Shown: positions 7,810-16,253 of the stretch, one piece after another
Layout of the letters: each line of letters begins with the position of its first letter
Position numbering within the stretch: position 1 is the first letter of the stretch
NCBI RefSeq assembly: GCF_001421535.1
Contig: NZ_LMKN01000013.1
Span: 104-57,663 of the forward strand
Source: Sphingomonas sp. Leaf20
GTDB taxonomy: Bacteria; Pseudomonadota; Alphaproteobacteria; Sphingomonadales; Sphingomonadaceae
DNA: 57,560 nucleotides
Reading direction: 5' to 3'
Position numbers and translations under genes: made by a program
The notes under the pieces: model-generated
Told to the model about the DNA's origin: nothing
What the model saw: the letters and a program-made list of their open reading frames with translations, nothing else
Database searches by the model: none

Positions 7810-8664
7810 CTATGAACGTATCTGTGTTATCGTTGCGTCTAGAGCCCGAGCGACGGCTGCCATCCCGTCAAGGTTCGGGTGGTAAGGCACGAACCGGGGC
7901 TGGCCGGGCAAAGGGAAACCGTTAATCCATGGCGTAGCACTGCATGCGTCGTGGCCGCTCGATAGCGACGACGCCCGCACCAAAGTTGCGCCGCTCGAAC
8001 GGGCAGCAGCAGCGGTCGCAACTGCTAGCCGATTTGCGATATTCCGGGCAGCATCTGCCTTTCCGGTCGACATTGGCGTTGCGGCGCATCGTCCGCTCGA
8101 GGGAAGCACAATGGGGTAATCGATGAAGACAAGCCGCGCCCGAGGTGCGCGAACACGTACTTCGGCTGCGATGCGTTCCATCGATACGGCAAGATTGCGC
8201 CACGTATGCTCGGTAAGCTTTGGCGGTTTAGGGCACTTGCCGCCAAGCAGCTGCTTCCCGATACCCAACTGGCGGCATGACGCCGATCCCAGCAAAGTAA
8301 CGAAGCCGACGTCGTTACCGCCGATCGTGACGGTCACTAGGCTTGTCTCGGGAGTGATGGCATCGATCTGAGCCGGCGTGTCGCTCGACGCGGTAAGTAT
8401 ATCGTTCGTGGTTGCGCCGCTGCACGACACGTCGATCAACGTTAACCCCCGTTTGCGGGCAAACTGATGCGCGTAATTGTTGGTCGAGCGGGCGCAGCGG
8501 GTGTTGGCGTCGACCGGATCGGGTATACCGGGTCCTGCGGCATATGAGCTGCCCATTGCCACGTACCGTGCTTTAGGCGGCAAGGGCGTTGAGGACGTCT
8601 GGACGCTAGTCGAACCGGCGATGACAACGGCCATCCCCATTGCCCCGACGATGAGCAATTGCAT
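7810..8664 (-). CDS. Secreted SGNH/GDSL-family hydrolase (esterase/lipase)
   Basis: About 284 residues with an N-terminal signal-like segment MQLLIVGAMGMAVVIAGSTS, so export is predicted. The SGNH blocks are visible: MGSSYAAGPG (block I, nucleophilic Ser in the GDS-like motif), SCSGATTND (block II Gly), TIGGNDVGF (block III Asn) and FVPYHPNLDGM near the end (block V His). The pattern is that of the secreted lipase/esterase group with several cysteines. Expected activity is hydrolysis of acyl or carbohydrate esters. ATG 8664 is chosen because it begins the signal peptide; an upstream TTG at 8697 is less likely. It is transcribed leftward after the lipoprotein gene, separated by a terminator. 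Confidence 0.82.
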   Translation of the reverse strand: MQLLIVGAMGMAVVIAGSTSVQTSSTPLPPKARYVAMGSSYAAGPGIPDPVDANTRCARSTNNYAHQFARKRGLTLIDVSCSGATTNDILTASSDTPAQIDAITPETSLVTVTIGGNDVGFVTLLGSASCRQLGIGKQLLGGKCPKPPKLTEHTWRNLAVSMERIAAEVRVRAPRARLVFIDYPIVLPSSGRCAATPMSTGKADAARNIANRLAVATAAAARSSGATLVRASSLSSGHDACSATPWINGFPLPGQPRFVPYHPNLDGMAAVARALDATITQIRS

Positions 8665-8699
8665 GCTTTCGTATCCGAACAAGATGAAGAGAGACAAAA

Positions 8700-8730
8700 G
8701 CCGGCGGTTGGCTTTTACACAACCGCCGGC
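8700..8730 (-). terminator. Rho-independent terminator after the lipoprotein gene
   Basis: GCCGGCGGTTG and CAACCGCCGGC form a perfect 11-bp stem around a 9-base loop. On the minus strand the stem is followed by CTTTTG. It lies 6 bp beyond the stop codon of the lipoprotein gene (8737) and before the SGNH hydrolase gene, so it separates the two leftward transcripts. Confidence 0.8.
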
Positions 8731-8736
8731 ATGATT

Positions 8737-8928
8737 TTAGTCTGCGACCGTGCCTACGACGGCACCACCGGCACCACCCACAGCCGCGCCTTTTTCAACG
8801 CTACCTCCAGTGGCAGCGGCCACACCGGCGCCACCCGCCGCGCCGACGCCCGCGCCCTTCAAGGTTGAGCAGGCCGACAGGCCGCTCACCGCAAGGGTCA
8901 GGGCGGCAAGAGAGATGATGGTCTTCAT
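8737..8928 (-). CDS. Small glycine-zipper lipoprotein
   Basis: A 63-residue protein: signal peptide MKTIISLAALTLAVSGLSAC ending in the lipobox LSAC, then a Gly/Ala-rich stretch (GAGVGAAGGAGVAAATGG, GGAGGAVVGT) with glycine-zipper spacing. It resembles small entericidin/OsmB-like envelope lipoproteins, often stress-induced. The start at 8928 is supported by AAAGGA nine bases upstream. It is monocistronic: terminator on the 3' side and 96 bp to the GH3 gene on the 5' side. Function beyond membrane anchoring is not known. Confidence 0.75.
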   Translation of the reverse strand: MKTIISLAALTLAVSGLSACSTLKGAGVGAAGGAGVAAATGGSVEKGAAVGGAGGAVVGTVAD

Positions 8929-9024
8929 GGTCAATATCCTTTGGTTGGTCGTTATCGATCGTGGGTACGATGATCAGGTTGATGCCGTGGCGTTAGGCAG
9001 TCCTTCGGGACCGGCAGACAGGCG

Positions 9025-11256
9025 TCAGGGCGCTAATGTCGTTGCAGGAAGTTCAAGTGTCGCCCGGATACCCGGATCGATTGCGGTGCTCGCCAGCCGC
9101 ACTTCGTAGGTGCCTGCCGCGATCCGCCACATGGACGCGTCAGCGTCATACCGTGCCAGAAGACGAAGGTCGATCTGCACCTCGATCTGCTCGCTTGCGG
9201 CCGGGGCAAGATGGACGCGGTGGAAGCCGACCAGGCGCGAAACGAATCCGTCCGTGCCGGGGAGCGCGACATAAACCTGAGGCACGGCAGTACCCTCACG
9301 GTCCCCGATATTCGTTACCGAGAAGGCAGCGGTGAGGCTGCCTTTGTAGGCGTGAACGGACAGGTCGCTAGTTCGGAAGCTGGTGTAAGACAGGCCGTGT
9401 CCGAACGGGAACAACGGCTTCAGCTCCTGCCGCGCATACCAGCGGTAACCGACGTCGGACCCTTCGACATTATAATCGACATGGAACACGCCGCCCTTTG
9501 GTTCCATGCCTGGGTTCGATGTCGTTGTCTCGGGATCGCGTTGCTCGGGGTGCGGCAGCTGATTGACGCTGGCGGGGAATGTCACGGGCAGGTGTCCCGA
9601 TGGGTTGATCCGTCCGAACAACACGCCCGCGATCGCTTCGCCACCACCCGACCCTGGATAGAACGCGGCGATGACGGCGGACACTTTTTCCAGCCACGGC
9701 ATCGCGACGGGACCACCCGATTCCACGACGACGATCGTCCTTGGGTTGGCGTCCGCTACGCCGTCGATAAGTGCGTTCTGGTCATCCGGCAGATCGAGTC
9801 CCCGCATATCGAGCCCTTCCGAGCGCCATTCCTCGGCGAGGACGATGACCGCATCAGCCTCGCGCGCTGCGGTGATGGCAGTAGCAAGATCGTTACCGTC
9901 GAGAAAGTCGACGACGGCCGCATTGCCCTCCGCTCTGATTGCAGTCAGCGGCGAGGAGGGGTGGTAGACCTTCTCCATCTCTGTGCCCATGAACGACAGG
10001 CCGTCGGTCGACAGACTGCCGACCGGCGCCACCGTGGAGGATCCTCCACCAGCCAGCACACCGACATCGGCATGCCGGCCGATAACCAGCAGGCGCTTTG
10101 CCCCTTTTGCGAGTGGCAAGGCATCGCCTTCGTTCTTCAGTAGCACCAGACCGCGTTCGGCCGCGCGCTGGGCGACCAGACGGTGCGCCATATAGTCGAT
10201 CGGCGCTCCCGGCTGGGGTGGGCGATCAATGACGCCGATCGCGTAAAGGCTGCGTAACTGGCGCCGAACCATGTCATCGATCCGCGCCTGCGGCACCTTG
10301 CCCGCTTCAACGGCCGCACGGAGCGGAGCGCCAAAGTAGGGTTCGGGATCGAGGCTGGCGCCCGACTGCACGTCAAGTCCGGCAAGCGCCGCCTTGACCG
10401 TGGAATGGGTGGCACCCCAGTCGGACATCACCCAACCTGGATACTGCCACTCGCCTTTGAGGACCGTGTTGATGAGGTAGGCATTTTCCGACGCCCAATC
10501 GCCATTGACGAGGTTGTAGCCCGGCATCACCGATCCCGGCTTTCCGATCTCGATCGCAATCTTGAAGGCAAGCAGATCAGACTCGTGCATGGCGGCCGGG
10601 GACAGGTCGGAGCTGACCAAGACCCGCCCGGTCTCCTGCGCGTTTACCGCGAAATGTTTGACGGTGGCGACGACACCCTGAGACTGGATGCCGGCGACCG
10701 AGCTGCCCGCGATGACGCCGGTCAATAAAGGATCTTCGGAGACATATTCGAAGTTGCGCCCGCCGCGCGGCTCGCGGATCAGGTTCGCGCCGCCTGCTAG
10801 CTGGACGTTAAAGCCCTTCGCACGCGCTTCCTGTCCGACCAGCGCCCCTGTCTCATAGGCACCCTCGGGATCGAAGGCGGCCCCCAGCAGCAGCGAGGAC
10901 GGTAAAGCGGTTGCGTTGTCGCCCGGCCGTACCCCGCCCAGATTGCTGATCCCGAGACTGGCGTCGGTCTGTTGCTGAGCTGGAATGCCGAGGCGAGGAA
11001 TAGCCGGATAATATGCGGCCGAACCCAACGCTCCTGCCGGCTTCTGCACGTCACCGACGGGAATTGCCATCGGACCAGATATCCACGCAAACTTCTCGTC
11101 CTGCGTCATCTGCGCGACCGTTTTGGCCGCGCGCTCTTCGGGCGACCCTTTCGCGCCTGTCGTCAACTGTACGTCAGCGCTGGATTTTGCGGACGCGTGC
11201 GGTGGCATCGACGGTAGTGCAACGCAAGATGAGGAAGAACGGATCTCGGCAGGCAT
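9025..11256 (-). CDS. Glycoside hydrolase family 3 beta-glucosidase-like enzyme
   Basis: About 743 residues. The GH3 N-terminal barrel carries RGGRNFEYVSEDPLLTG, VKHFAVNAQE and the nucleophile motif VMSDWGATHS (Asp). The C-terminal GH3 domain follows (LVLLKNEGDALPLAKG onward), with a fibronectin III-like domain at the end (GTAVPQVYVALPG). It should release terminal glucose or related sugars from beta-linked oligosaccharides. There is no clear signal peptide on MPAEIRSSSSCVALPS, although the family is often periplasmic. The start at 11256 has TGGAG eight bases upstream. The gene is divergent from a TetR regulator gene at 11348 and shares a 9-bp-arm palindrome with it, so substrate- or product-linked repression is likely. 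Confidence 0.9.
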   Translation of the reverse strand: MPAEIRSSSSCVALPSMPPHASAKSSADVQLTTGAKGSPEERAAKTVAQMTQDEKFAWISGPMAIPVGDVQKPAGALGSAAYYPAIPRLGIPAQQQTDASLGISNLGGVRPGDNATALPSSLLLGAAFDPEGAYETGALVGQEARAKGFNVQLAGGANLIREPRGGRNFEYVSEDPLLTGVIAGSSVAGIQSQGVVATVKHFAVNAQETGRVLVSSDLSPAAMHESDLLAFKIAIEIGKPGSVMPGYNLVNGDWASENAYLINTVLKGEWQYPGWVMSDWGATHSTVKAALAGLDVQSGASLDPEPYFGAPLRAAVEAGKVPQARIDDMVRRQLRSLYAIGVIDRPPQPGAPIDYMAHRLVAQRAAERGLVLLKNEGDALPLAKGAKRLLVIGRHADVGVLAGGGSSTVAPVGSLSTDGLSFMGTEMEKVYHPSSPLTAIRAEGNAAVVDFLDGNDLATAITAAREADAVIVLAEEWRSEGLDMRGLDLPDDQNALIDGVADANPRTIVVVESGGPVAMPWLEKVSAVIAAFYPGSGGGEAIAGVLFGRINPSGHLPVTFPASVNQLPHPEQRDPETTTSNPGMEPKGGVFHVDYNVEGSDVGYRWYARQELKPLFPFGHGLSYTSFRTSDLSVHAYKGSLTAAFSVTNIGDREGTAVPQVYVALPGTDGFVSRLVGFHRVHLAPAASEQIEVQIDLRLLARYDADASMWRIAAGTYEVRLASTAIDPGIRATLELPATTLAP

Positions 11257-11282
11257 GATAGACTCCAGCAAGTACGCCGCTA

Positions 11283-11303
11283 AAAGATACCATGGGTATC
11301 TTT
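11283..11303. promoter_or_regulatory. Probable TetR operator between GH3 and tetR genes
   Basis: AAAGATACC-ATG-GGTATCTTT is a perfect inverted repeat with 9-bp arms and a 3-base centre in the 91-bp divergent intergenic region. TetR dimers bind palindromes of this size, usually controlling both their own gene and the divergent one. Confidence 0.65.
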
Positions 11304-11347
11304 AGTTCCGCTACTAGGTCGATAGTTCGTACCTCGTCGTGTAATCG

Positions 11348-12007
11348 ATGATCATGACTGAAGATCGATCGACGCAATCAATGGAAGGATCGAAGCGGAA
11401 GCGAGGCCGGCCGAGCGAGGCCGAACGCCGCGCGATCGATGAGCATGTCATCGATGCCGCCTTTGCGATATTCCGTGCGCAAGGGTTTGACGCTACGAGA
11501 ATGGACAAGGTGGCCGCTGCAGCCGGTATCACCAAAATGTCGCTGTATCGGCGCTTTCCCGGCAAAGGCGAACTGCTGGCCGAAGTGATCGAGCGCCAGT
11601 CGGCGCAATTGCAAATCGACATCCCACTACCGAAAGCGATTGCCGACCCTATCGCCGGTATCAAGGTACTGATGTGGACCTATAGGGAACGGATCGGCGC
11701 TGACAAAATGCTCGCTCTTCAACGACTTGCGTTAACAGCGTTGCCGGACGCCTCGGTCCGCAGAGCCCTGGCTGACGTACGCGCCCGCTATGTCGCGCCG
11801 GTTGATGTGCTAGTCGACGCTGCAAAGGCATGCGGCACATTGCCTCGTCTGCCGACGGAGGAACTGCGCGAAATTCTGTTCGACCTGCTTGTCAACGACG
11901 CTGCGTCGCTGCCGTTGCACGGTTATTCGTCAGTTGACGACCAACGCCGCGTCTTTCTCCAGCGCTGGAGCGTCCTCGAAAAAGGGCTCTTGCGAGTTGA
12001 TACCTGA
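11348..12007 (+). CDS. TetR-family transcriptional repressor
   Basis: About 219 residues. After a basic KRKRGRPSEAERRAIDEHV leader comes the TetR helix-turn-helix FRAQGFDATRMDKVAAAAGITKMSLYRRF. The remainder is a helical ligand-binding domain with the AefR-like segment PDASVRRALADVR. It is divergent from the GH3 glycosidase gene, with a palindrome in the shared promoter region, so it probably represses that gene and itself. The ligand is unknown. ATG 11354 is an equally possible start. About 210 bp follow before the convergent monooxygenase gene and hold nothing I recognise. Confidence 0.85.
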   Translation: MIMTEDRSTQSMEGSKRKRGRPSEAERRAIDEHVIDAAFAIFRAQGFDATRMDKVAAAAGITKMSLYRRFPGKGELLAEVIERQSAQLQIDIPLPKAIADPIAGIKVLMWTYRERIGADKMLALQRLALTALPDASVRRALADVRARYVAPVDVLVDAAKACGTLPRLPTEELREILFDLLVNDAASLPLHGYSSVDDQRRVFLQRWSVLEKGLLRVDT

Positions 12008-12218
12008 GTGCTTTTGCCGTGTTATTCGTGGTGACTCATACATGCGCGCACCCCAAAGGCACGAGCTAGATTACGTACGTCAGGTCGTCGCTAGTCCAGA
12101 CGCGTCTAAAGAGGTCGAGATCTTCGGCCTTAGCCCTTTTCTCCTCGAGCGCGACCTCACCATCTCATGCGACAGCGACGACGCTAGCCGGTAGGTGGCG
12201 CCGCGCCGTGCGGCAAGC

Positions 12219-13379
12219 CTACATGTCCATCTCACCCGTCAAGAGCTTGCGATCACGCTCTGCAAGCTCGGTCTCGTCGGCAGGAAGCATCATGGCCAAG
12301 CCTTTAGTGGCGGCGCGCTCCTGAACCTCTTCGACGAACGGCCGCAACTCGTTTTCGTAATGGCGAAAGGCCGCACCGTGATCGTCGGGATACCGCTCGA
12401 GCGCGTCCGCTAGCCGGCCCGCGCCAATGATCGCCATCGAGCCGCCAAATCCTGCAAGCGGCGAGACGCAGTAGCCCGCGTCGCCGACCAGGGTCACACG
12501 ACTGCGCGACCAGCAGGGCATCCTGATCTGATTGATCCTGTCGAAATAGAAGTCGTCGTCCCCGTCCACGCTGGCGAGCATTGCCGGCACCTTCCATCCC
12601 AAGCCGTCAAACTGATCGTGGATCAACCGACGTAGCTGGCTCCGATCGCGGTAATCGTAGTCGATCTCGCCGACCGTTCGAAAACCGAAGCCGATATCAG
12701 TTCGATCGTCATAGCCGTTGAGCATCGCCATGCGACCGGGCACGTTGAAGAGCTGTGACATATTGGCAGGAAGCAACCCGATGTGCGGCACCACCTTCAG
12801 GAAGAAATAGCCGCCCATGAAGTAGGTGAACTGCTCGCCCTCGCCAAAAACGAGCTTGCGCGTGTTGGACCGGTTGCCGTCGCACCCGAAGACCAGAGCA
12901 TAGTCGCGCCGGTCGCCGTTGCTGAAGCTCACCGACACGCCGTCTGTGCCCTGGTCGAGCTTGACGATCGATTGGCCGAACAGGATTTCGACCCTGTCCT
13001 CCACCGCGGCAGACAGGATATCGAGCAGATCATCACGGTGGATCTCGTATCGTTCGTACGCCGCTGGTTCGGTGCCGATACCGATCGATCCCAAGGTGGC
13101 GTCATCCGCGTCCTTGAACTCGAAGCCCCCCGGGGGCAGCGCCTTAGCGCGCACCGCATCTGCAAGTCCCATGCGACCCAGGATTTCGATCGTCTCTCCT
13201 TCGATATCCACGGGCGTGCCGCCCCGCCGCAGTTCAGATGCCGTTTCGACGATCGTGACGTTGTGCCCGAGCCGGTGCAGCCAGTAGGCAGTAGCGAGGC
13301 CGGCAAAGCTCGCGCCACTGACGAGCGCGGATTTGTGGTCTGCTTTGATCGTTGCTGGCATGACGGTTGACGAGTGCAT
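12219..13379 (-). CDS. FAD-dependent monooxygenase (aromatic hydroxylase/TetX-like)
   Basis: About 386 residues. The N-terminal Rossmann fold reads SGASFAGLATAYWLHRLGHN, with the usual Asp/Glu at the end of strand two (TIVE). A DG-like motif GCDGNRSNTRK and the FAD-contacting GD motif VTLVGDAGYCVSPLAGFGG follow in order. This is the layout of group A flavoprotein monooxygenases, such as PHBH-like hydroxylases and the TetX group, which insert one oxygen atom using NAD(P)H. The substrate is not readable. The first Gly of the dinucleotide motif is Ser (SGASFAG), a variation seen in this subgroup. The gene is divergent from a TetR gene (13443), which probably represses it. Confidence 0.82.
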   Translation of the reverse strand: MHSSTVMPATIKADHKSALVSGASFAGLATAYWLHRLGHNVTIVETASELRRGGTPVDIEGETIEILGRMGLADAVRAKALPPGGFEFKDADDATLGSIGIGTEPAAYERYEIHRDDLLDILSAAVEDRVEILFGQSIVKLDQGTDGVSVSFSNGDRRDYALVFGCDGNRSNTRKLVFGEGEQFTYFMGGYFFLKVVPHIGLLPANMSQLFNVPGRMAMLNGYDDRTDIGFGFRTVGEIDYDYRDRSQLRRLIHDQFDGLGWKVPAMLASVDGDDDFYFDRINQIRMPCWSRSRVTLVGDAGYCVSPLAGFGGSMAIIGAGRLADALERYPDDHGAAFRHYENELRPFVEEVQERAATKGLAMMLPADETELAERDRKLLTGEMDM

Positions 13380-13413
13380 AGGAACGGCCTCAGAATTGGA
13401 TACGCTACAATAC

Positions 13414-13426
13414 TATACTGGGTATA
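13414..13426. promoter_or_regulatory. Candidate TetR operator
   Basis: TATAC-TGG-GTATA is a short inverted repeat in the 63-bp gap between the divergent monooxygenase and TetR genes, 17 bp before the tetR ATG. It overlaps the region where both promoters must lie. It is shorter than the palindrome at 11283 but shares the GGTAT half-site core. Confidence 0.45.
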
Positions 13427-13442
13427 TACTTATGTTCAAGCC

Positions 13443-14093
13443 ATGACTGGACCGACTTCAGACCGGCGAACGCGCAAGAGGCTCGTGACCCGACAGGCGA
13501 TATCCGATGCCGCCACGCGCCTGTTCATGGAGCGCGGCTTTGACCGGGTGACGATCGACGAGATCGCGGAGGCGGCCGATGTCGGACGCATGACGGTCTT
13601 CAATCACTTCCCGCGAAAGGAAGACATGTTCTTCGACCGCGAGCAGGAGGCTCATGATGTCGCTTTCGAGGCCATCAGGTCGCGCTCACCGGGCACGTCG
13701 CCAATCGGGGCCCTTGGCGAGCTTGCCCATCGCATGGCCGACCAGCGTGAACCGGCCTTCCCACTATTTGCGGATACCAAAGCCTTTGTTGAGACGGCAC
13801 AGGCAAGCGAGGCGCTGAAAGCTCGGGCACGGCAGATGCGGGACGACTTTATCCGCGCTCTGGCGGTTGTCTTGGCCGAAGCTGCGGATCGCTCTAGCGA
13901 TGATGCCGATGCCTACCTTGCTGCCGGGCTTATTACCTCGGCGTGGAGCACCGCTTTCGTACGTTCGCATGCTAAAATGAGCGAAACGGGCGACCTTGAT
14001 GCAGCGAAGGGCACTTTCCTGGCTTTAGTCGACCGAGGAGTGCGCGGGACGCATGCTGCTCTGTCTGATACACCTTACGCCGCAGGATCTTGA
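13443..14093 (+). CDS. TetR-family transcriptional repressor
   Basis: About 216 residues starting MTGPTSDRRTRKRLVTRQAI. The helix-turn-helix is FMERGFDRVTIDEIAEAADVGRMTVFNHF, a very typical TetR domain. The C-terminal half is all-helical (DAYLAAGLITSAWSTAFVR) and should bind the ligand. It is divergent from the FAD monooxygenase gene at 12219-13379 with a palindrome between them, so it most likely controls that gene in response to the enzyme's substrate or a related aromatic compound. The chosen ATG gives the standard domain start; upstream in-frame codons run through the promoter. Confidence 0.87.
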   Translation: MTGPTSDRRTRKRLVTRQAISDAATRLFMERGFDRVTIDEIAEAADVGRMTVFNHFPRKEDMFFDREQEAHDVAFEAIRSRSPGTSPIGALGELAHRMADQREPAFPLFADTKAFVETAQASEALKARARQMRDDFIRALAVVLAEAADRSSDDADAYLAAGLITSAWSTAFVRSHAKMSETGDLDAAKGTFLALVDRGVRGTHAALSDTPYAAGS

Positions 14094-14237
14094 CGCTTAA
14101 CCCACTGTTCCTAGCCTGAGACCCACTTCCTAACTCCGGCCATTCGTCATATCGATAGCGGCTGTAGTGCCGCGCACGCGCCGGACGATCGCGCCGTTCC
14201 CGAAAAATGGTGTATCGGAAAAGCAGACCGAGGCAGC

Positions 14238-14440
14238 CTATGGCGCCTCGGTTGTGCGTGACCGTCCCGCCTTGGTGACCAGATCGACAGCGTTGTTGAT
14301 GCGCCGCGATGATGCTGCATCCAGTTGTTCGCTCTCGTCACCGATCGATGCACGCATTTGGTGGGGGACAAACACCATGTCGATGAACCGATCCGCAATC
14401 TCCGACGCCTGATAGATCCGGTATGGCGCAGCGTCTTACC
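14238..14440 (-). pseudogene. Possible gene remnant of about 60 codons
   Basis: On the minus strand an open stretch encodes APYRIYQASEIADRFIDMVF, then VPHQMRASIGDESEQLDAAS and continues to AGRSRTTEAP before TAG at 14238-14240. It reads like protein, whereas the upstream frame is broken by TAA. I do not recognise the family; a C-terminal end of a small regulator is possible. The rest of 14094-14846 holds nothing I can support. Confidence 0.25.
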
Positions 14441-14846
14441 CGACAATCGCCTATGCAACGCACGCGATGCCGCCATCGCGGCCGATCCGGTCCACCAACC
14501 GGGCAAGATGAGGCATCCCGGTGCAATGGTGACGAAGACGCGCATCAGGGCGGCCGCGTATGGCATCAACTGATGCTCGAGCCGACTATAGCCCGACGCT
14601 CGCAGCCGGTCCTGGACCGGCAGATGCCAGTCGCCATCACAGCAACTACCGAGTTGCATGCTCATTACCGACCGTAGCGGATTGCCCCTGTTGCTGGCGC
14701 CAGGAAGATCCGGGACGTGACGTCACGCACGCATGCGCGCCATGTTTGACGCCACCGTGCGGCGCTGGGCGCGGGAAGCGGGGACCTGCGTGCTCGGCGT
14801 CGCTGATGATGCGCTTAATACCAGCAAGAGCTGCCGGCCGCATCCT

Positions 14847-16253
14847 TCACCGACTGACCGTCGCGGCGGGCGGGGGCGACGCTCCGTCCGCCCACCCGCC
14901 GCCCAGCGCCGCCCATAGCTGGATCAAATTGGTCAGTTGCTGTTCCCGGACCGCGATGGCGTCCAGATCGGCCTGGAACAGGTTACGCTGGGCATCGAGT
15001 TCCTCGATATAGGCGGCATAACCGCCGCGATAGCGATCTCGGGCGAGGACAAGCGAGCGTTGCAGGATTGCACGACGCCGGTTGACGCGGTCCGCCTGCT
15101 CGCGCAGCCGGCGTTCGCCGGACAGGGCGTCCTACACCTCGCCGAACGCGGTCAGGACCGCACCGCGATAGGCGAACGCCGCCTGATCGCGTTGTGCGGT
15201 CGCCACGTCGAAATCTGCGGTCAGCCGCCCCCCGGCAAAGAGCGGCGCCAGCACACTGGCCCCTGCATTCCACAACGTCACCGGGTTCCAGCCGAGGGCG
15301 TCGCTGAACAACGCACCCGCCGATCCGGTCAGCTGCACGTCGGGCAGGAACTCGGCGCGGCGCGATGCCAGCACGTGGTCAGCGGCGACCAGCGCATATT
15401 CGGCGCTAACCAGATCCGGCCGTCGACGCAGCAGGGTCGAGGAAAGACCGGCGGGCGTGGCTGGCAGGGCGACGCGCGCCAATGCCCCCCGTACGATCGG
15501 ACCGGGCAGGTCGCCAGTCAGCCGGCGCAGCGCATTCTCCTGCACCCGCATCGCCTGTTCGAGCACGGGGATGGTCTGCGCCACCGCCTCATATTCCGAC
15601 TGTGCCTGCGTCAGCTCGAACTGCGAACTGTAACCCAGCCGGGCGCGGTCGCTGGCGATGCGCAGCGCTTCGTCGCGGCTGGTCAGCGTGTTCCGGCTAA
15701 CCTCCACTTGTGCTGCGAGTGACAGCAGGGTCACATAGCCGCGCACGGTCGCGGAGATCACCGCGAGGCGCGCTGCGTCGCGGTCTGCCCGGCTGGCGAT
15801 ATAGCGAGCGCGCGCAGCCCCTTCCAAATTACGTACCCGCCCGAACAGGTCGAGGGTCCACGCGCCCGCAAGACCCGGCTGTACCGAAACGCTGCGGGCC
15901 GACCCGCCTGTCTGGCCGGGTGCCTGCTGCACCACGACGCCAGCGCTGGCGTCGAGCGACGGCAGGCGCGCTGACCGCGCCTGCCGGGTTAACGCCTCCG
16001 CCTCCTCGACGCGGGCGACCGCGGCCAACACGTCGGTGTTGTTGGCAATGGCGCGATCTACCAGCGGGGGGATGGCCGGGTCGCCGAGCAGCCGCCACCA
16101 GCCCCGATCGGCCACCACGGTCGCCGCGGTCGGTGTGTCGCGCCACGCTGGCGGAGGAACCACTGCGGCCGAGATCGGGGCTGGCCGGATCGTGGGCGCA
16201 CATCCGGACAGTATGATCGTGGCGACGCCCGCAAGGATCGACGCGCGCATCAT
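14847..16253 (-). pseudogene. NodT-family outer membrane efflux lipoprotein, interrupted by an in-frame TAG
   Basis: The frame encodes a lipoprotein signal (MMRASILAGVATIILSGC, lipobox LSGC) and two OEP repeats typical of NodT/OprM channels (GWWRLLGDPAIPPLVDRAIA; AYRGAVLTAFGEV). After Val373 comes TAG (15132-15134). The same frame then continues, without any other stop, for 94 codons of typical C-terminal sequence (RRAILQRSLVLARDRYRGGY; YIEELDAQRNLFQADLDAI; NLIQLWAALGGGW) to TGA at 14847-14849. The full length of 468 codons is normal for the family, and Glu (GAG) is expected at the TAG. A 373-residue product would lack the last coiled-coil and strand. It is the last gene of the efflux operon, with its ATG overlapping the stop of the membrane fusion gene. 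Confidence 0.88.

Noticed and set aside
12008..12218. Small plus-strand gene MRAPQRHELDYVRQVVASPD after tetR
   Set aside because: No ribosome binding site, no family, and it sits between convergent genes; not enough support.
14560..15012. Plus-strand frame of about 150 codons
   Set aside because: It is the antisense of the NodT C-terminal region and the gene-free stretch; Cys/Pro/Arg-rich and not protein-like.
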